From an uncultured Collinsella sp. (GTDB lineage Bacteria > Actinomycetota > Coriobacteriia > Coriobacteriales > Coriobacteriaceae), in NCBI GenBank assembly GCA_900542305.1, contig UQMU01000002.1:41402-105401 (forward strand): a stretch of 64,000 nt of DNA. The letters are read 5' to 3'. The number at the start of each line of letters is the position of its first letter. The first letter of the stretch is position 1. Positions 26,634-34,548 of the stretch are shown one piece after another. Below the pieces are notes generated by a model. That model was not told the origin of the DNA, ran no database searches, and was given only the letters and a program-made list of their open reading frames with translations. A program made the position numbers and the translations under genes.

Positions 26634-27752
26634 ATGAATCCAAATCCCTTTAAGCCCACGGCTGGCAAGCGGCCTCCGATACTCATCGGTCGCGAGTCGG
26701 TCATCGAAGATTTTGAGGAAGGGCTCGATAACGGCGCCGGAGCGCCGGGTAGGCTCATGCTCATTACGGGAAACCGCGGCTGCGGCAAGACGGTTCTCCT
26801 GCGGGAGCTGCAGCGTTTAGCTAGCGAGCGCGGATGGGCGGTTGTCTCCGATTCCGCTTCGCTTGGCTTATGCGACCGATTGGCCGACGCGCTTCGCTCG
26901 AATAAACCCGTTGTGACGTCAATGGAGTTCGGTCCGTCGTTTGGTCGGATGTCAGTCGAGGCGGCGCGGGCAAAGGGCGAGATGTTGCGAGGGCTGGTCA
27001 ACGAGCGCCTTAAGAAGCTCGATCCAGGCAAAGGCATGCTGTTTGCGATTGACGAGGCGCAATCGGCGTCTATCGAGGAGCTGGCGGCTCTTGCCGTTCT
27101 CTATCAGCAAGTGCTCGGAGATCAAGATGCCACGGGCTTGTCCGATAGCGACCAGCGCGGTCTTGCGCTGGTGTTCGCCGGCTTACCCAGTATGGTTGAT
27201 GACTTGCTCGAAGAGCCGAGCGTGACGTTTTTGCGGCGTGCTCAGCAGCGTACGCTGGGGGCGATTTCTTTGCCCAAAGTGCGCGATTCGTATATCCAGA
27301 CGGTCAAAGACGCTGGTCTTTACGTTGATGCGGAGACGGCAGACCTCGCGGCGCGCAAGAGCATGGGGCATCCCTATATGGTTCAGCTGGTGGGATATTA
27401 CATGTGGCGCTCTGCTGTCCGGCGTGACTCGCGGGTCATTGAAGAGCGCGATGTTGAGGCTGGGCACGCGGATGCCGTCTCCGAGTTCTACGAAGCGGTT
27501 GACGCGCCTCTGTATTACGGGCTGCACAGTCCGCAGCGCCTCTTTATCGAGGCCATGGCGGCTGACGGGGGCAAACCGACTCGCATGGCGGATATCATTG
27601 AGCGTTGCGATCGCACCCAAAGCTGGGCGAGCAAATATCGCGCAAGCCTGATTCGCGAGCGCGTCATCGAGGCTGCCGGATACGGCCTCGTCCGGTTTAC
27701 CGTGCCCATGCTGGGCGCGTACATTCGCGATCGAGTTATATGGTATGAGTAG
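26634..27752 (+). CDS. AAA+ ATPase (ORC/Cdc6- or STAND-like), copy 1 of the UvrA-linked module
   Basis: A 372-residue P-loop ATPase. Walker A is GNRGCGKT (residues 46-53), Walker B is MLFAIDEAQ (Asp140, Glu141), the sensor-like strand is LALVFAGLPS, and FLRRAQQRTLG marks the following helix. After the lid comes HPYMVQLVGYYMW and a probable C-terminal winged helix (MADIIERCDRTQSWASKYRASLI). The layout resembles archaeal ATPase_2 and Cdc6-like proteins found widely but uncharacterised in Actinobacteria. It shares its middle block with the ATPase at 30.3-31.4 kb. ATG 26634 follows GAGGAGG. Its stop overlaps the uvrA-like start by eight bases, indicating coupled translation. Confidence 0.8.
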   Translation: MNPNPFKPTAGKRPPILIGRESVIEDFEEGLDNGAGAPGRLMLITGNRGCGKTVLLRELQRLASERGWAVVSDSASLGLCDRLADALRSNKPVVTSMEFGPSFGRMSVEAARAKGEMLRGLVNERLKKLDPGKGMLFAIDEAQSASIEELAALAVLYQQVLGDQDATGLSDSDQRGLALVFAGLPSMVDDLLEEPSVTFLRRAQQRTLGAISLPKVRDSYIQTVKDAGLYVDAETADLAARKSMGHPYMVQLVGYYMWRSAVRRDSRVIEERDVEAGHADAVSEFYEAVDAPLYYGLHSPQRLFIEAMAADGGKPTRMADIIERCDRTQSWASKYRASLIRERVIEAAGYGLVRFTVPMLGAYIRDRVIWYE

Positions 27753-30258
27753 GGTGATAAAGGTGACGGAACAGAAGATGAACCCGCAGGCTATCGAGGT
27801 GCGTGGCGCGCGTGTACACAACCTCAAGGACATCGATATCGATATTCCGCTGGGAAAGCTCGTGGGCATTGCCGGCGTGTCGGGTTCGGGCAAGAGTTCG
27901 CTGGCACTCGGGGTTCTTTATGCCGAGGGCTCGCGCCGCTATCTGGAGGCGCTCAGCACCTATACCCGCCGTCGTCTGACGCAGGCCGAGCACGCCCAGG
28001 TGGACGAGGTGCTGCACGTGCCAGCGGCGCTCGCGCTGCACCAGCGTCCGAGCGTGCCGGGTGTGCGCTCGACCTTTGGTACCATGACCGAGCTCAACAA
28101 TAGCCTGCGCCTGCTCTTTAGCCGCTGTGCCCATCACGTGTGCCCACATTGCGGGGCGCGCGTGGAGCCGAGCCTTAACGTGGCTGCGGGCCTGTCGCTC
28201 ACGTGTCCGACATGCGGCCGCGAGTTCTACGCGCCGAGTGCCGAGGATTTGGCTTTCAATAGCGGCGGTGCGTGCCCTACCTGCGGCGGCACCGGTGTCA
28301 TGCGCGAGGTAGACGAGGCGAGCCTGGTGCCCGACGAGTCAAAGACCATCAACGAGGGTGCGGTGCTTCCCTGGGGCACGCTCATGTGGGACCTGATGAA
28401 GCTGGTGGCCGGCGAGATGGGCGTGCGCACCGACGTGCCGTTTAACCAGCTCACGCCTCAAGAGCGCGACATCGTGTTTCACGGCCCGGCGGTTAAGAAG
28501 CACATTCTCTACGTTCCCAAAAACGGCGAGGGCGCCACGCCACTCGACTTTACCTATTACAACGCCGTCTATACCGTTGAGAATGCGCTCGCCAAGGTTA
28601 AGGACGATAAGGGGCTTAAGCGTGTGGCTCGCTTTTTGCGCGAGGGACCATGCCGTGACTGCGCCGGCACGCGTCTCTCCGAGGCTGCGCGCCAGCCCCA
28701 GGTGCGCGGTATCAATCTGGCTCAGGCCGCGGCCATGACGCTTGGTGATGCGATCGAGTGGGTGCGCGGGGTGCCCGCATCCTTGCCGGCCGAGATGCGG
28801 CCCATGGCGACGGATATCTGCGATTCGTTTTTGAGCACGGCTCGTCGTCTGGTCGACCTGGGTCTCGATTACCTTTCGCTCGATCGCGCCGGTGCCACGC
28901 TCTCCACGGGTGAGCGCCAGCGCGTGCAACTCGCCCGCGTGGTGCGCAACCGATCGACAGGCGTGCTCTATGTGCTGGACGAGCCCTCAATTGGCTTGCA
29001 TCCTGCCAATGTCGACGGCTTGGTGGGCGTAATGCGCGACCTGGTGGATGACGGCAATACCGTGGTTGTTGTCGACCACGATACACGTGTGCTGGCGGAG
29101 GCTGATTATCTGGTCGAGATGGGCCCCGTTGCCGGAGCAGGCGGCGGCAACGTAATCGCCGCTGGTACGGTAGACGAGGTCGAGCAATCGCAGGACAGCC
29201 GTATCGCGCCGTTTTTGCGCGCCGAGCCCAAGCGCTTGCGTCCGCAGGTGACTGACGACGAAATGTTCGACCAGGGCCATATCCGCATGGCGACCGATAC
29301 CATCCATACCGTCAAGCCGCTCGAAGTCGATATTCCGCGCGGTCGCTTGGTCGCGGTTACGGGTGTTTCGGGTTCGGGCAAGACGACGTTGGTGCTCGAG
29401 ACGCTCATCCCGGCGCTTAAGGCGCAGGCAGCTGGCGAGCGCTTGCCACGCCACGTGCGCTGGATCGATGCCGAGGGCATTGCGCGTGCCAACCTGATTG
29501 ACGCCACGCCCATCGGTGCCAACGTGCGCTCGACGGTGGCAACCTATGCCGACATCCATGATGAGCTGCGCCGCGCCTTCGCCCGTACGCCCGAGGCCAA
29601 GGCAGCCGGCTACAAGGCGGGCGCCTTTAGCTACAATACCGGCGCCTTGCGCTGCCCTACGTGTGATGGCACGGGCTCGATATCGCTCGACGTGCAGTTT
29701 TTGCCCGATGTCGAAATCGTCTGCCCGGCATGTCACGGCTCACGTTATGCAGACGCGGCTTCGCATATCCATCGCGAGGGCAAGGACGGGAGTCTGCTTA
29801 CGTTGCCGCAGCTCATGGACATGAGTGTGGACGAGGCCATCGACGCCACGGTGGGGCTCAAGAAAGTTCAGACGCGCTTGCAGACCTTGCACGACCTTGG
29901 CTTGGGCTATCTCACGCTCGGTGAGCCCACGCCGGCGCTTTCGGGCGGCGAGGCTCAGCGTCTTAAGCTTGCGAGCGAGATGGGTCGCGTGCAGGATGAT
30001 GCCGTGTTTGTGTTTGACGAGCCCACGATCGGACTACATCCGCTCGATGTTCAGGTGTTGCTGAGTGTGTTCGACGGCCTTGTTGCCAAAGGCGCCACGG
30101 TTATCGTGATCGAACACGATCTCGACCTTATCCGTAACGCCGATTACGTGATCGACATGGGCCCGGGCGGTGGCGACGCCGGCGGGCAAATCGTCTGCGC
30201 CGGCACTCCGGTCGACATCGCAGTTTGCTCCAAGAGCATTACCGGTCGCTACCTATAG
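27745..30258 (+). CDS. short UvrA-like ABC ATPase (UvrA2/DrrC type)
   Basis: An 837-residue twin-ABC ATPase. Walker A1 is GVSGSGKS (44-51) and signature 1 is the variant LSTGERQRVQLA (about 386). Walker A2 is GVSGSGKT (about 540) and signature 2 is LSGGEAQRLKLA (about 732). Zinc modules are CPHCG...CPTCG, CPTCGGTG, CRDC, and the UvrA knuckle CPTCDGTG...CPACHG. It is about 100 residues shorter than UvrA1, consistent with loss of the UvrB-binding insert as in class II UvrA (DrrC) linked to DNA-binding drug tolerance. The start is uncertain: ATG 27745, GTG 27763 (AGGG eight bases upstream) or ATG 27778. It overlaps ATPase copy 1. Confidence 0.85.
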   Translation: MSRVIKVTEQKMNPQAIEVRGARVHNLKDIDIDIPLGKLVGIAGVSGSGKSSLALGVLYAEGSRRYLEALSTYTRRRLTQAEHAQVDEVLHVPAALALHQRPSVPGVRSTFGTMTELNNSLRLLFSRCAHHVCPHCGARVEPSLNVAAGLSLTCPTCGREFYAPSAEDLAFNSGGACPTCGGTGVMREVDEASLVPDESKTINEGAVLPWGTLMWDLMKLVAGEMGVRTDVPFNQLTPQERDIVFHGPAVKKHILYVPKNGEGATPLDFTYYNAVYTVENALAKVKDDKGLKRVARFLREGPCRDCAGTRLSEAARQPQVRGINLAQAAAMTLGDAIEWVRGVPASLPAEMRPMATDICDSFLSTARRLVDLGLDYLSLDRAGATLSTGERQRVQLARVVRNRSTGVLYVLDEPSIGLHPANVDGLVGVMRDLVDDGNTVVVVDHDTRVLAEADYLVEMGPVAGAGGGNVIAAGTVDEVEQSQDSRIAPFLRAEPKRLRPQVTDDEMFDQGHIRMATDTIHTVKPLEVDIPRGRLVAVTGVSGSGKTTLVLETLIPALKAQAAGERLPRHVRWIDAEGIARANLIDATPIGANVRSTVATYADIHDELRRAFARTPEAKAAGYKAGAFSYNTGALRCPTCDGTGSISLDVQFLPDVEIVCPACHGSRYADAASHIHREGKDGSLLTLPQLMDMSVDEAIDATVGLKKVQTRLQTLHDLGLGYLTLGEPTPALSGGEAQRLKLASEMGRVQDDAVFVFDEPTIGLHPLDVQVLLSVFDGLVAKGATVIVIEHDLDLIRNADYVIDMGPGGGDAGGQIVCAGTPVDIAVCSKSITGRYL

Positions 30259-30260
30259 GC

Positions 30261-30293
30261 AATGCGACAAAGGGACAGTCCCTTTGCCGCATT
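30261..30293. repeat. REP-like palindrome, family B copy 2
   Basis: AATGCGACAAAGGGAC and its near-complement ending GCCGCATT surround CAGT. It sits three bases after the uvrA-like stop and before the convergent ATPase stop, and could serve as a bidirectional terminator hairpin. Confidence 0.85.
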
Positions 30294-30298
30294 GATGC

Positions 30299-31399
30299 CT
30301 ATTTCACGCATTGAGCTGCGAGATAGTCGCGGAAGAATGGCAATTCAAATGCGACGAGCCCTCGTCCTCGCTCCCCGATGATGCCGGCGTCTATCATGCG
30401 GCGTCGGTAGCGGGAGACCTGCTGCGGCGAACGCTTAAGGCGCTCGACAAGGTCAGCGGTGGTGGACTCTTCCTCGTCATCGAGCATGGCGATGAGGAAT
30501 CGCTTGTCCTCTGCAGTGAGTTCCCGATAGGTTGCCGCGAGGATTCGGTCGTCCATCTCGTCGCGCGCGATTTTGATTCCCAGGTCAAAGTCGCGTGACG
30601 AGATTTCCTTCGAATCGCTTGTGAGATCCCAGGCACGGTAACCTACGAGTTGCAATAGGAAGGGAAATCCAGAGATCGAGCGAACGGCTCTATCGATTCC
30701 CTCAGCATCTGCCAGGCGATCGTTTTCCTGGATTGTGCGAATCAAGGCCTCGCGTACGTCATAGTCGGCAATGCGACCCAGATGATATTGTTGGGCGCGG
30801 CGAAGGAACGAGACCGTCTTGTGGTTCAGCAACGTAGAGACGTTGTTGGGAAGTCCCGCCATAAGCAAGGCGACGCGTTTCCCATCGGTCACAAAGTGCT
30901 GATACGTGGCTGCGAGTTGGATCATCTCGTCGAGTGTCGGGTCCACCTCGTCAACCGTGACGAGCAGACCGGTGCCCGCTTCGTTGAGCTGGTCGATGAT
31001 GTCGCTCATGCGATACCGCCAGGTTGAGGCATCGTGAACGCGACTGACCTCGATGCTGCCGAGCGGTGCAATTCCGAGACCGGTGACTTCGAAGTGGTTG
31101 GACGGGTCGATAAGATGGCCGGCAGCACGTTTCGCCCCGAACTCGATTTCCTCAAGCATTCCCGGGAGCGCGGTCGTCTTTACGGCAATCCAGCCGTGGG
31201 ATTCCGCCCTTGTCGCGAGCGACGACATGAGAGCGGTTTTACCGGTTCCACGAGCGCCTGAGAAGATCGAGGTCAATTCTGGGCGCCTGCGCTGGCTCAA
31301 GAAGGCACGGTCCAAATCCCGAATAATCTGTTGTCTGCCAGCGAGGTGGGCAGGAACCTCACCAAAACTGGGGGTAAACGGGTTCTCGAGATATTCCAC
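30299..31399 (-). CDS. AAA+ ATPase, copy 2 of the UvrA-linked module
   Basis: A 366-residue paralogue of the ATPase at 26.6 kb. Walker A is GARGTGKT (48-55) and Walker B is LLVTVDEVD. The diagnostic block VALLMAGLPN...SFLRRAQQYHLG...FPFLLQLVGYRAW parallels copy 1 residue for residue in many places. The C terminus is a winged helix (TTADLVERLKRSPQQVSRYRRRMIDAG), suggesting DNA binding. The start is GTG 31399 with AAAGGAGAG upstream. It is transcribed convergently toward the uvrA-like gene, with a family B repeat at both ends. Function is unknown. Confidence 0.8.
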   Translation of the reverse strand: MEYLENPFTPSFGEVPAHLAGRQQIIRDLDRAFLSQRRRPELTSIFSGARGTGKTALMSSLATRAESHGWIAVKTTALPGMLEEIEFGAKRAAGHLIDPSNHFEVTGLGIAPLGSIEVSRVHDASTWRYRMSDIIDQLNEAGTGLLVTVDEVDPTLDEMIQLAATYQHFVTDGKRVALLMAGLPNNVSTLLNHKTVSFLRRAQQYHLGRIADYDVREALIRTIQENDRLADAEGIDRAVRSISGFPFLLQLVGYRAWDLTSDSKEISSRDFDLGIKIARDEMDDRILAATYRELTAEDKRFLIAMLDDEEESTTADLVERLKRSPQQVSRYRRRMIDAGIIGERGRGLVAFELPFFRDYLAAQCVK

Positions 31400-31516
31400 A
31401 AAGCTCTCCTTTCACACCGCCGTTTAACTTCATTTTACTTTAGTTAATTCTGATTAAAAGTGGGGGCTCTTTATCTAGAGCATCAATTAGGCGTGTGTGC
31501 CATCGGCGCGGCGCTT

Positions 31517-31551
31517 GAATGTGACAAAGGGACAGTTCCTTTGTCACATTC
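31517..31551. repeat. REP-like palindrome, family B copy 3
   Basis: GAATGTGACAAAGG and CCTTTGTCACATTC flank GACAGTT. It supplies the stop codon of trmL on the minus strand and lies upstream of ATPase copy 2. Confidence 0.88.
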
Positions 31552-32143
31552 CCGGAAAGCCTGTTTGGCGCAGAGCCTCGTAGAGGACGATGGCGGCGCT
31601 GTTGGAGAGGTTGAGTGCGCTGATGCGGTAGTCGTCCGGGTCGACGAAGTTGCCGCAGATATCCTGCTGAAGGATGGCTTCGTGGCTGTCCTCGGTATGT
31701 CCGAGCGATTCCTCGTGGGCTTCCCAGGCCTCGGCGTTGTCAAGCGAATCGCAATCTCGCAACATGGGGATGCGTTCGCAGCGCTCGGGCGCCGCGGCAA
31801 GCAGCGGCTCGGGAATGCCCGAGCTCTCGCTGCCAAAGACCAAGTAGTCGCCATCGCGGTAGGTACTCTGCGCATAGGTGCGGCGTGCCTTTTTGGTCAG
31901 CAGATGTAGGCGACCATCGGCGGGGGAGAGGCCGTTGCGTGCAAGGAAATCCTCCCAGCCGGCATAGGTCGCCACGTCCAAGTTTTGCCAGTAGCCCAGG
32001 CCGGCGCGACGTACCGTCTTGTCATCGAGCGAAAAGCCCAGCGGCTCCACCAGATGTAGGCGGGCGCCGGTGACCACGCAGGTACGGCCGATATTGCCCG
32101 TATTGGCCGGAATCTCGGGCGCATACAGCACAATGTTGAACAT
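31544..32143 (-). CDS. trmL: tRNA (cytidine/uridine(34)-2'-O)-methyltransferase TrmL with an insertion
   Basis: A 199-residue SPOUT-class enzyme. Motif 1 is APEIPANTGNIGRTC, motif 2 is YLVFGSESSGIPEPLL, and motif 3 is NLSNSAAIVLYEALRQTGFPG, which together form the SAM-binding trefoil knot. TrmL methylates the ribose of the wobble base in tRNA-Leu isoacceptors. Usual length is about 155-160; an extra segment of about 40 residues (RDCDSLDNAEAWEAHEESLG onward) lies between motifs 2 and 3. ATG 32143 follows AAGGAGATT; the longer frame to 32191 lacks a ribosome site. The last two codons and stop lie in a REP-like repeat. Confidence 0.87.
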   Translation of the reverse strand: MFNIVLYAPEIPANTGNIGRTCVVTGARLHLVEPLGFSLDDKTVRRAGLGYWQNLDVATYAGWEDFLARNGLSPADGRLHLLTKKARRTYAQSTYRDGDYLVFGSESSGIPEPLLAAAPERCERIPMLRDCDSLDNAEAWEAHEESLGHTEDSHEAILQQDICGNFVDPDDYRISALNLSNSAAIVLYEALRQTGFPGM

Positions 32144-32167
32144 GAATCTCCTTGGCTCAGAACGAAA

Positions 32168-32204
32168 AACCACCACGAAGGGAACAGGCACCTTCGTGGT
32201 GGTT
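32168..32204. terminator. long hairpin after the COG0523 gene (possible REP family)
   Basis: AACCACCACGAAGG (32168-32181) pairs perfectly with CCTTCGTGGTGGTT (32191-32204). The centre GAACAGGCA resembles the ACAGG centres of the other palindromes, so it may be both terminator and REP-like element. Confidence 0.7.
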
Positions 32205-32243
32205 TGGCGGTTACGTAGCGGAAAAATGCCCGCTTAGATAAAC

Positions 32244-33374
32244 TTAGGCGCGGTGCCAGTCAGTCAGGCAGGCATCGAGGGAGGCGATGAGCGCATCCTT
32301 GTCCATGTGACGGCCGATGATGCACAGGCTCGTCATGCGGTCGCCCGTCTCGTCGTCCCAAATCTGCATGATCTCGGGGTTCTCGTCGATGATCTTCTGC
32401 TTCTCGCCCTCGGGCGCGGAGTCAACGAACAAGCCGTTCTCCATCAGGCGCATCTGGTGGCCGGCCTGCTCAAACATGTAGCACATGTCCGGATTGCTGG
32501 CCTGCCACAGCGGGCCCTTGACGCGGATGACCTCGTCGGGCCACTCCTGCTCAACAAAATCGGTGAACTTCTGCAGGTCAAACGGCTTGCGGCGCGAGTA
32601 CACAAAGGTCTCGATGTCGTACTCGAGCACCTCGGGGTCATCGTGCTCCTCGGGGTGCTCCATGGCCTCGATCCAGGCGGCGGAGTTGTAGGCGCGCATA
32701 AAGTCGAAGCGGTCGGTATCGAGCAGTTCCTCCATGGGGACCTCGCCGTTTTGGGCCTCGACGATCACGGCGTCCTTCTGCAGGCTGCGCACGATGGCCT
32801 TGAGCTCGGCGATCTGCTCAGGCGTCACGGTATCGGTCTTGTTGAGGATCAGCGTGGAGCAGAACTCGATCTGCTGGATGAGCAGGCTTTCGATATCGTC
32901 CTCGTCGATATCCTCGGCCAGCAGGTCGCGACCGCCGTTGAACTCGTCGTACATGCGGGCGCAATCGACCACAGCCACGATGTTGTCGAGCGCGAGCTTG
33001 GGCTCGCCGCCCACCTTGGCCTCGTCGCAGAAGCTCGAGATGGTGTAGGCGATGGGGATGGGCTCGCAAATGCCCGATGCCTCGATGATGATGTAGTCGA
33101 ACTTGCCCGAATCGGCAATGCCCTGCAGCTGGTTGGCCAGGTCGTCCGAAAGCGTGCAGCAGATGCAGCCGTTGGTGAGCGGGATGAGGTCGTCGGTCTC
33201 GGAAAGGCCGCCGTCGGCGATAAGACTGGCGTCGACATTGATCTCGCCGATATCGTTGACGATCACGGCGGCGCGGATGCCGCCGTCGTTAGCGAGGATG
33301 TGGTTGAGCAGCGTGGTCTTGCCGGCACCGAGGTATCCGGTAAGCATGATGATCTTCACGGGTTTGTTGGGCAT
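32244..33374 (-). CDS. COG0523 (CobW/ZNG1-like) metal-chaperone GTPase
   Basis: A 376-residue P-loop GTPase. Walker A is MLTGYLGAGKTTLL near the N terminus, the family metal site CxCC is present as NGCICCTLSDDL, and switch/Walker B is IIIEASGICEP with ILNKTD as the base-specificity loop. A CobW C-terminal domain follows from about residue 260 (FVYSRRKPFDLQKF, then RVKGPLWQA). Members deliver Zn, Co, Fe or other metals to client enzymes. Neither a Zur site nor a cobalamin cluster is adjacent, so the metal is open. ATG 33374 has AAGGAGGG upstream, better than the in-frame ATG at 33395. Confidence 0.9.
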   Translation of the reverse strand: MPNKPVKIIMLTGYLGAGKTTLLNHILANDGGIRAAVIVNDIGEINVDASLIADGGLSETDDLIPLTNGCICCTLSDDLANQLQGIADSGKFDYIIIEASGICEPIPIAYTISSFCDEAKVGGEPKLALDNIVAVVDCARMYDEFNGGRDLLAEDIDEDDIESLLIQQIEFCSTLILNKTDTVTPEQIAELKAIVRSLQKDAVIVEAQNGEVPMEELLDTDRFDFMRAYNSAAWIEAMEHPEEHDDPEVLEYDIETFVYSRRKPFDLQKFTDFVEQEWPDEVIRVKGPLWQASNPDMCYMFEQAGHQMRLMENGLFVDSAPEGEKQKIIDENPEIMQIWDDETGDRMTSLCIIGRHMDKDALIASLDACLTDWHRA

Positions 33375-33460
33375 GTGCCCTCCTTTGTTAGACATGGCTT
33401 ACAGTTGAATCTTATGCCAAACGCCTGCTCTTATACCCACGCGCCGGCAAATAACACAGG

Positions 33461-33802
33461 CTACTCCCAGGCTCCCCATACATCGGGGCAATAACCGACG
33501 GTGGCCTTTTTGCCGTTGCGCACGATGGGTTCGGCTAGAACCTGCTGGTTTTCGATCAGTTTGTCGAAGCGCTGGCTAGGGGTAAGGTGCTGGATGAGCG
33601 CGAGCGTCTCCTCGTCCTTGGCCTTGGGGTTGAGCAGCTTGTCGATGCCGCCGACCGCCTGCATCACGCTCGTGAGCTCGCCCTTGCTCATCTCCTTTTC
33701 CTTAAGGTCGATAAACTGCACCTTAATGCGGCGCTCCTTAAAATAGCGCTGGGCCTTCTTGGTACCGAAGGACTTCTTGGTGCCAAAAATCTGGATATTC
33801 AT
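33461..33802 (-). CDS. ArsC/Spx-family protein lacking the catalytic cysteine
   Basis: A 113-residue thioredoxin-fold protein of the ArsC/YffB/Spx superfamily: NIQIFGTKKSFGTKKAQRYF at the N terminus, then VQFIDLKEKEMSKGEL and a late PIVRNGKKATVGY strand. In arsenate reductases the first loop carries CxxC or a single Cys; here it reads KKSFGTKK and no Cys is near. Arsenate reduction is therefore unlikely, and a binding or regulatory role is more plausible. The ATG at 33802 lies 11 bp after the flavodoxin-fold gene's stop, so the two are cotranscribed. Confidence 0.82.
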   Translation of the reverse strand: MNIQIFGTKKSFGTKKAQRYFKERRIKVQFIDLKEKEMSKGELTSVMQAVGGIDKLLNPKAKDEETLALIQHLTPSQRFDKLIENQQVLAEPIVRNGKKATVGYCPDVWGAWE

Positions 33803-33813
33803 GTTCCGCCGCT

Positions 33814-34437
33814 CTATCGAATGAAGTTGGTCCTGGCGCGATCGCCTTCGGGGGCTTTGATGCCGGCGGCCTGTCCTGCCTCGATGCAGCGAAGGAGCCA
33901 GGCCATGTTTTTGCCGATGTTTCGCATGGTGGCCAGGCCCTCGGCGTCCTGGGCGGCCTCGCCCGGCATGGCACCAAAGACGTTGTTCCAGTACGTGGAG
34001 GCCACCACGGGCATCTGGTTGATAGTGAAGTACTTGTTGAGTACATCGAAGGTGGTCGACGTGCCGCCACGGCGGGCGACGGCGACCGCGGCACCCGGCT
34101 TGTGCGCAAAGGCCTTGCTGCCAGCATAGAATGCGCGGTCGAGAGCCGAGAGGATGCGTCCGCTGGGATGCGCATAGTAGACGGGGGAGCCAAAGACAAA
34201 GCCATCTGCCTGCTCGGCGGCAGCGATCAGCTCGTTCACCACGTCGTCGTCAAAGGTACAGCGACCGCCAAGATTGCCGCACTGGCCGCAACCGATGCAG
34301 TCGCGAATGGGCTTGGCGCCCAGCTGGAACACCTCGGTATCGATGCCCTCGGCGTTGAGTTGCTCGGCGACCTCGGCGAGTGCGCGGGCGGTATTGCCGT
34401 TTGCCTTGGGACTGCCATTGACCAAAAGAACCTTCAT
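33814..34437 (-). CDS. flavodoxin-fold NAD(P)H-dependent FMN reductase family protein
   Basis: A 208-residue protein of the NADPH-dependent FMN reductase/iron-sulfur flavoprotein-like family. The FMN phosphate loop is NGSPKANGNTARAL (residues 7-20). CIGCGQCGNLGGRC follows (three close Cys plus one), and then VFGSPVYYAHPSGRILSALDRAFYAG. The cysteine cluster is typical of family members that may hold or have held a metal or Fe-S site. ATG 34437 is preferred over GTG 34440 because AGGGAG sits six bases before it. It leads a two-gene unit with the ArsC-like gene. Confidence 0.86.
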   Translation of the reverse strand: MKVLLVNGSPKANGNTARALAEVAEQLNAEGIDTEVFQLGAKPIRDCIGCGQCGNLGGRCTFDDDVVNELIAAAEQADGFVFGSPVYYAHPSGRILSALDRAFYAGSKAFAHKPGAAVAVARRGGTSTTFDVLNKYFTINQMPVVASTYWNNVFGAMPGEAAQDAEGLATMRNIGKNMAWLLRCIEAGQAAGIKAPEGDRARTNFIR

Positions 34438-34499
34438 CACAAACTCCCTCTGCTGTCGGTGACTTCTGCGGAGGATTATCGCACGAGAGGGCAGATGGC

Positions 34500-34543
34500 G
34501 TGGGGCGCGATGTGAAACGGCCTGTGTTTCACATCGCGCCCCA
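34500..34543. repeat. perfect 19-bp-arm palindrome
   Basis: GTGGGGCGCGATGTGAAAC (34500-34518) and its exact complement (34525-34543) surround GGCCTGT. It lies six bases beyond the GGDEF gene stop on the minus strand. There is no T-run; it probably belongs to the REP-like set. Confidence 0.75.
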
Positions 34544-34548
34544 CAACG

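Noticed and set aside
33461..33802. Arsenate reductase
   Set aside because: The essential cysteine is absent and no arsenic genes are adjacent.
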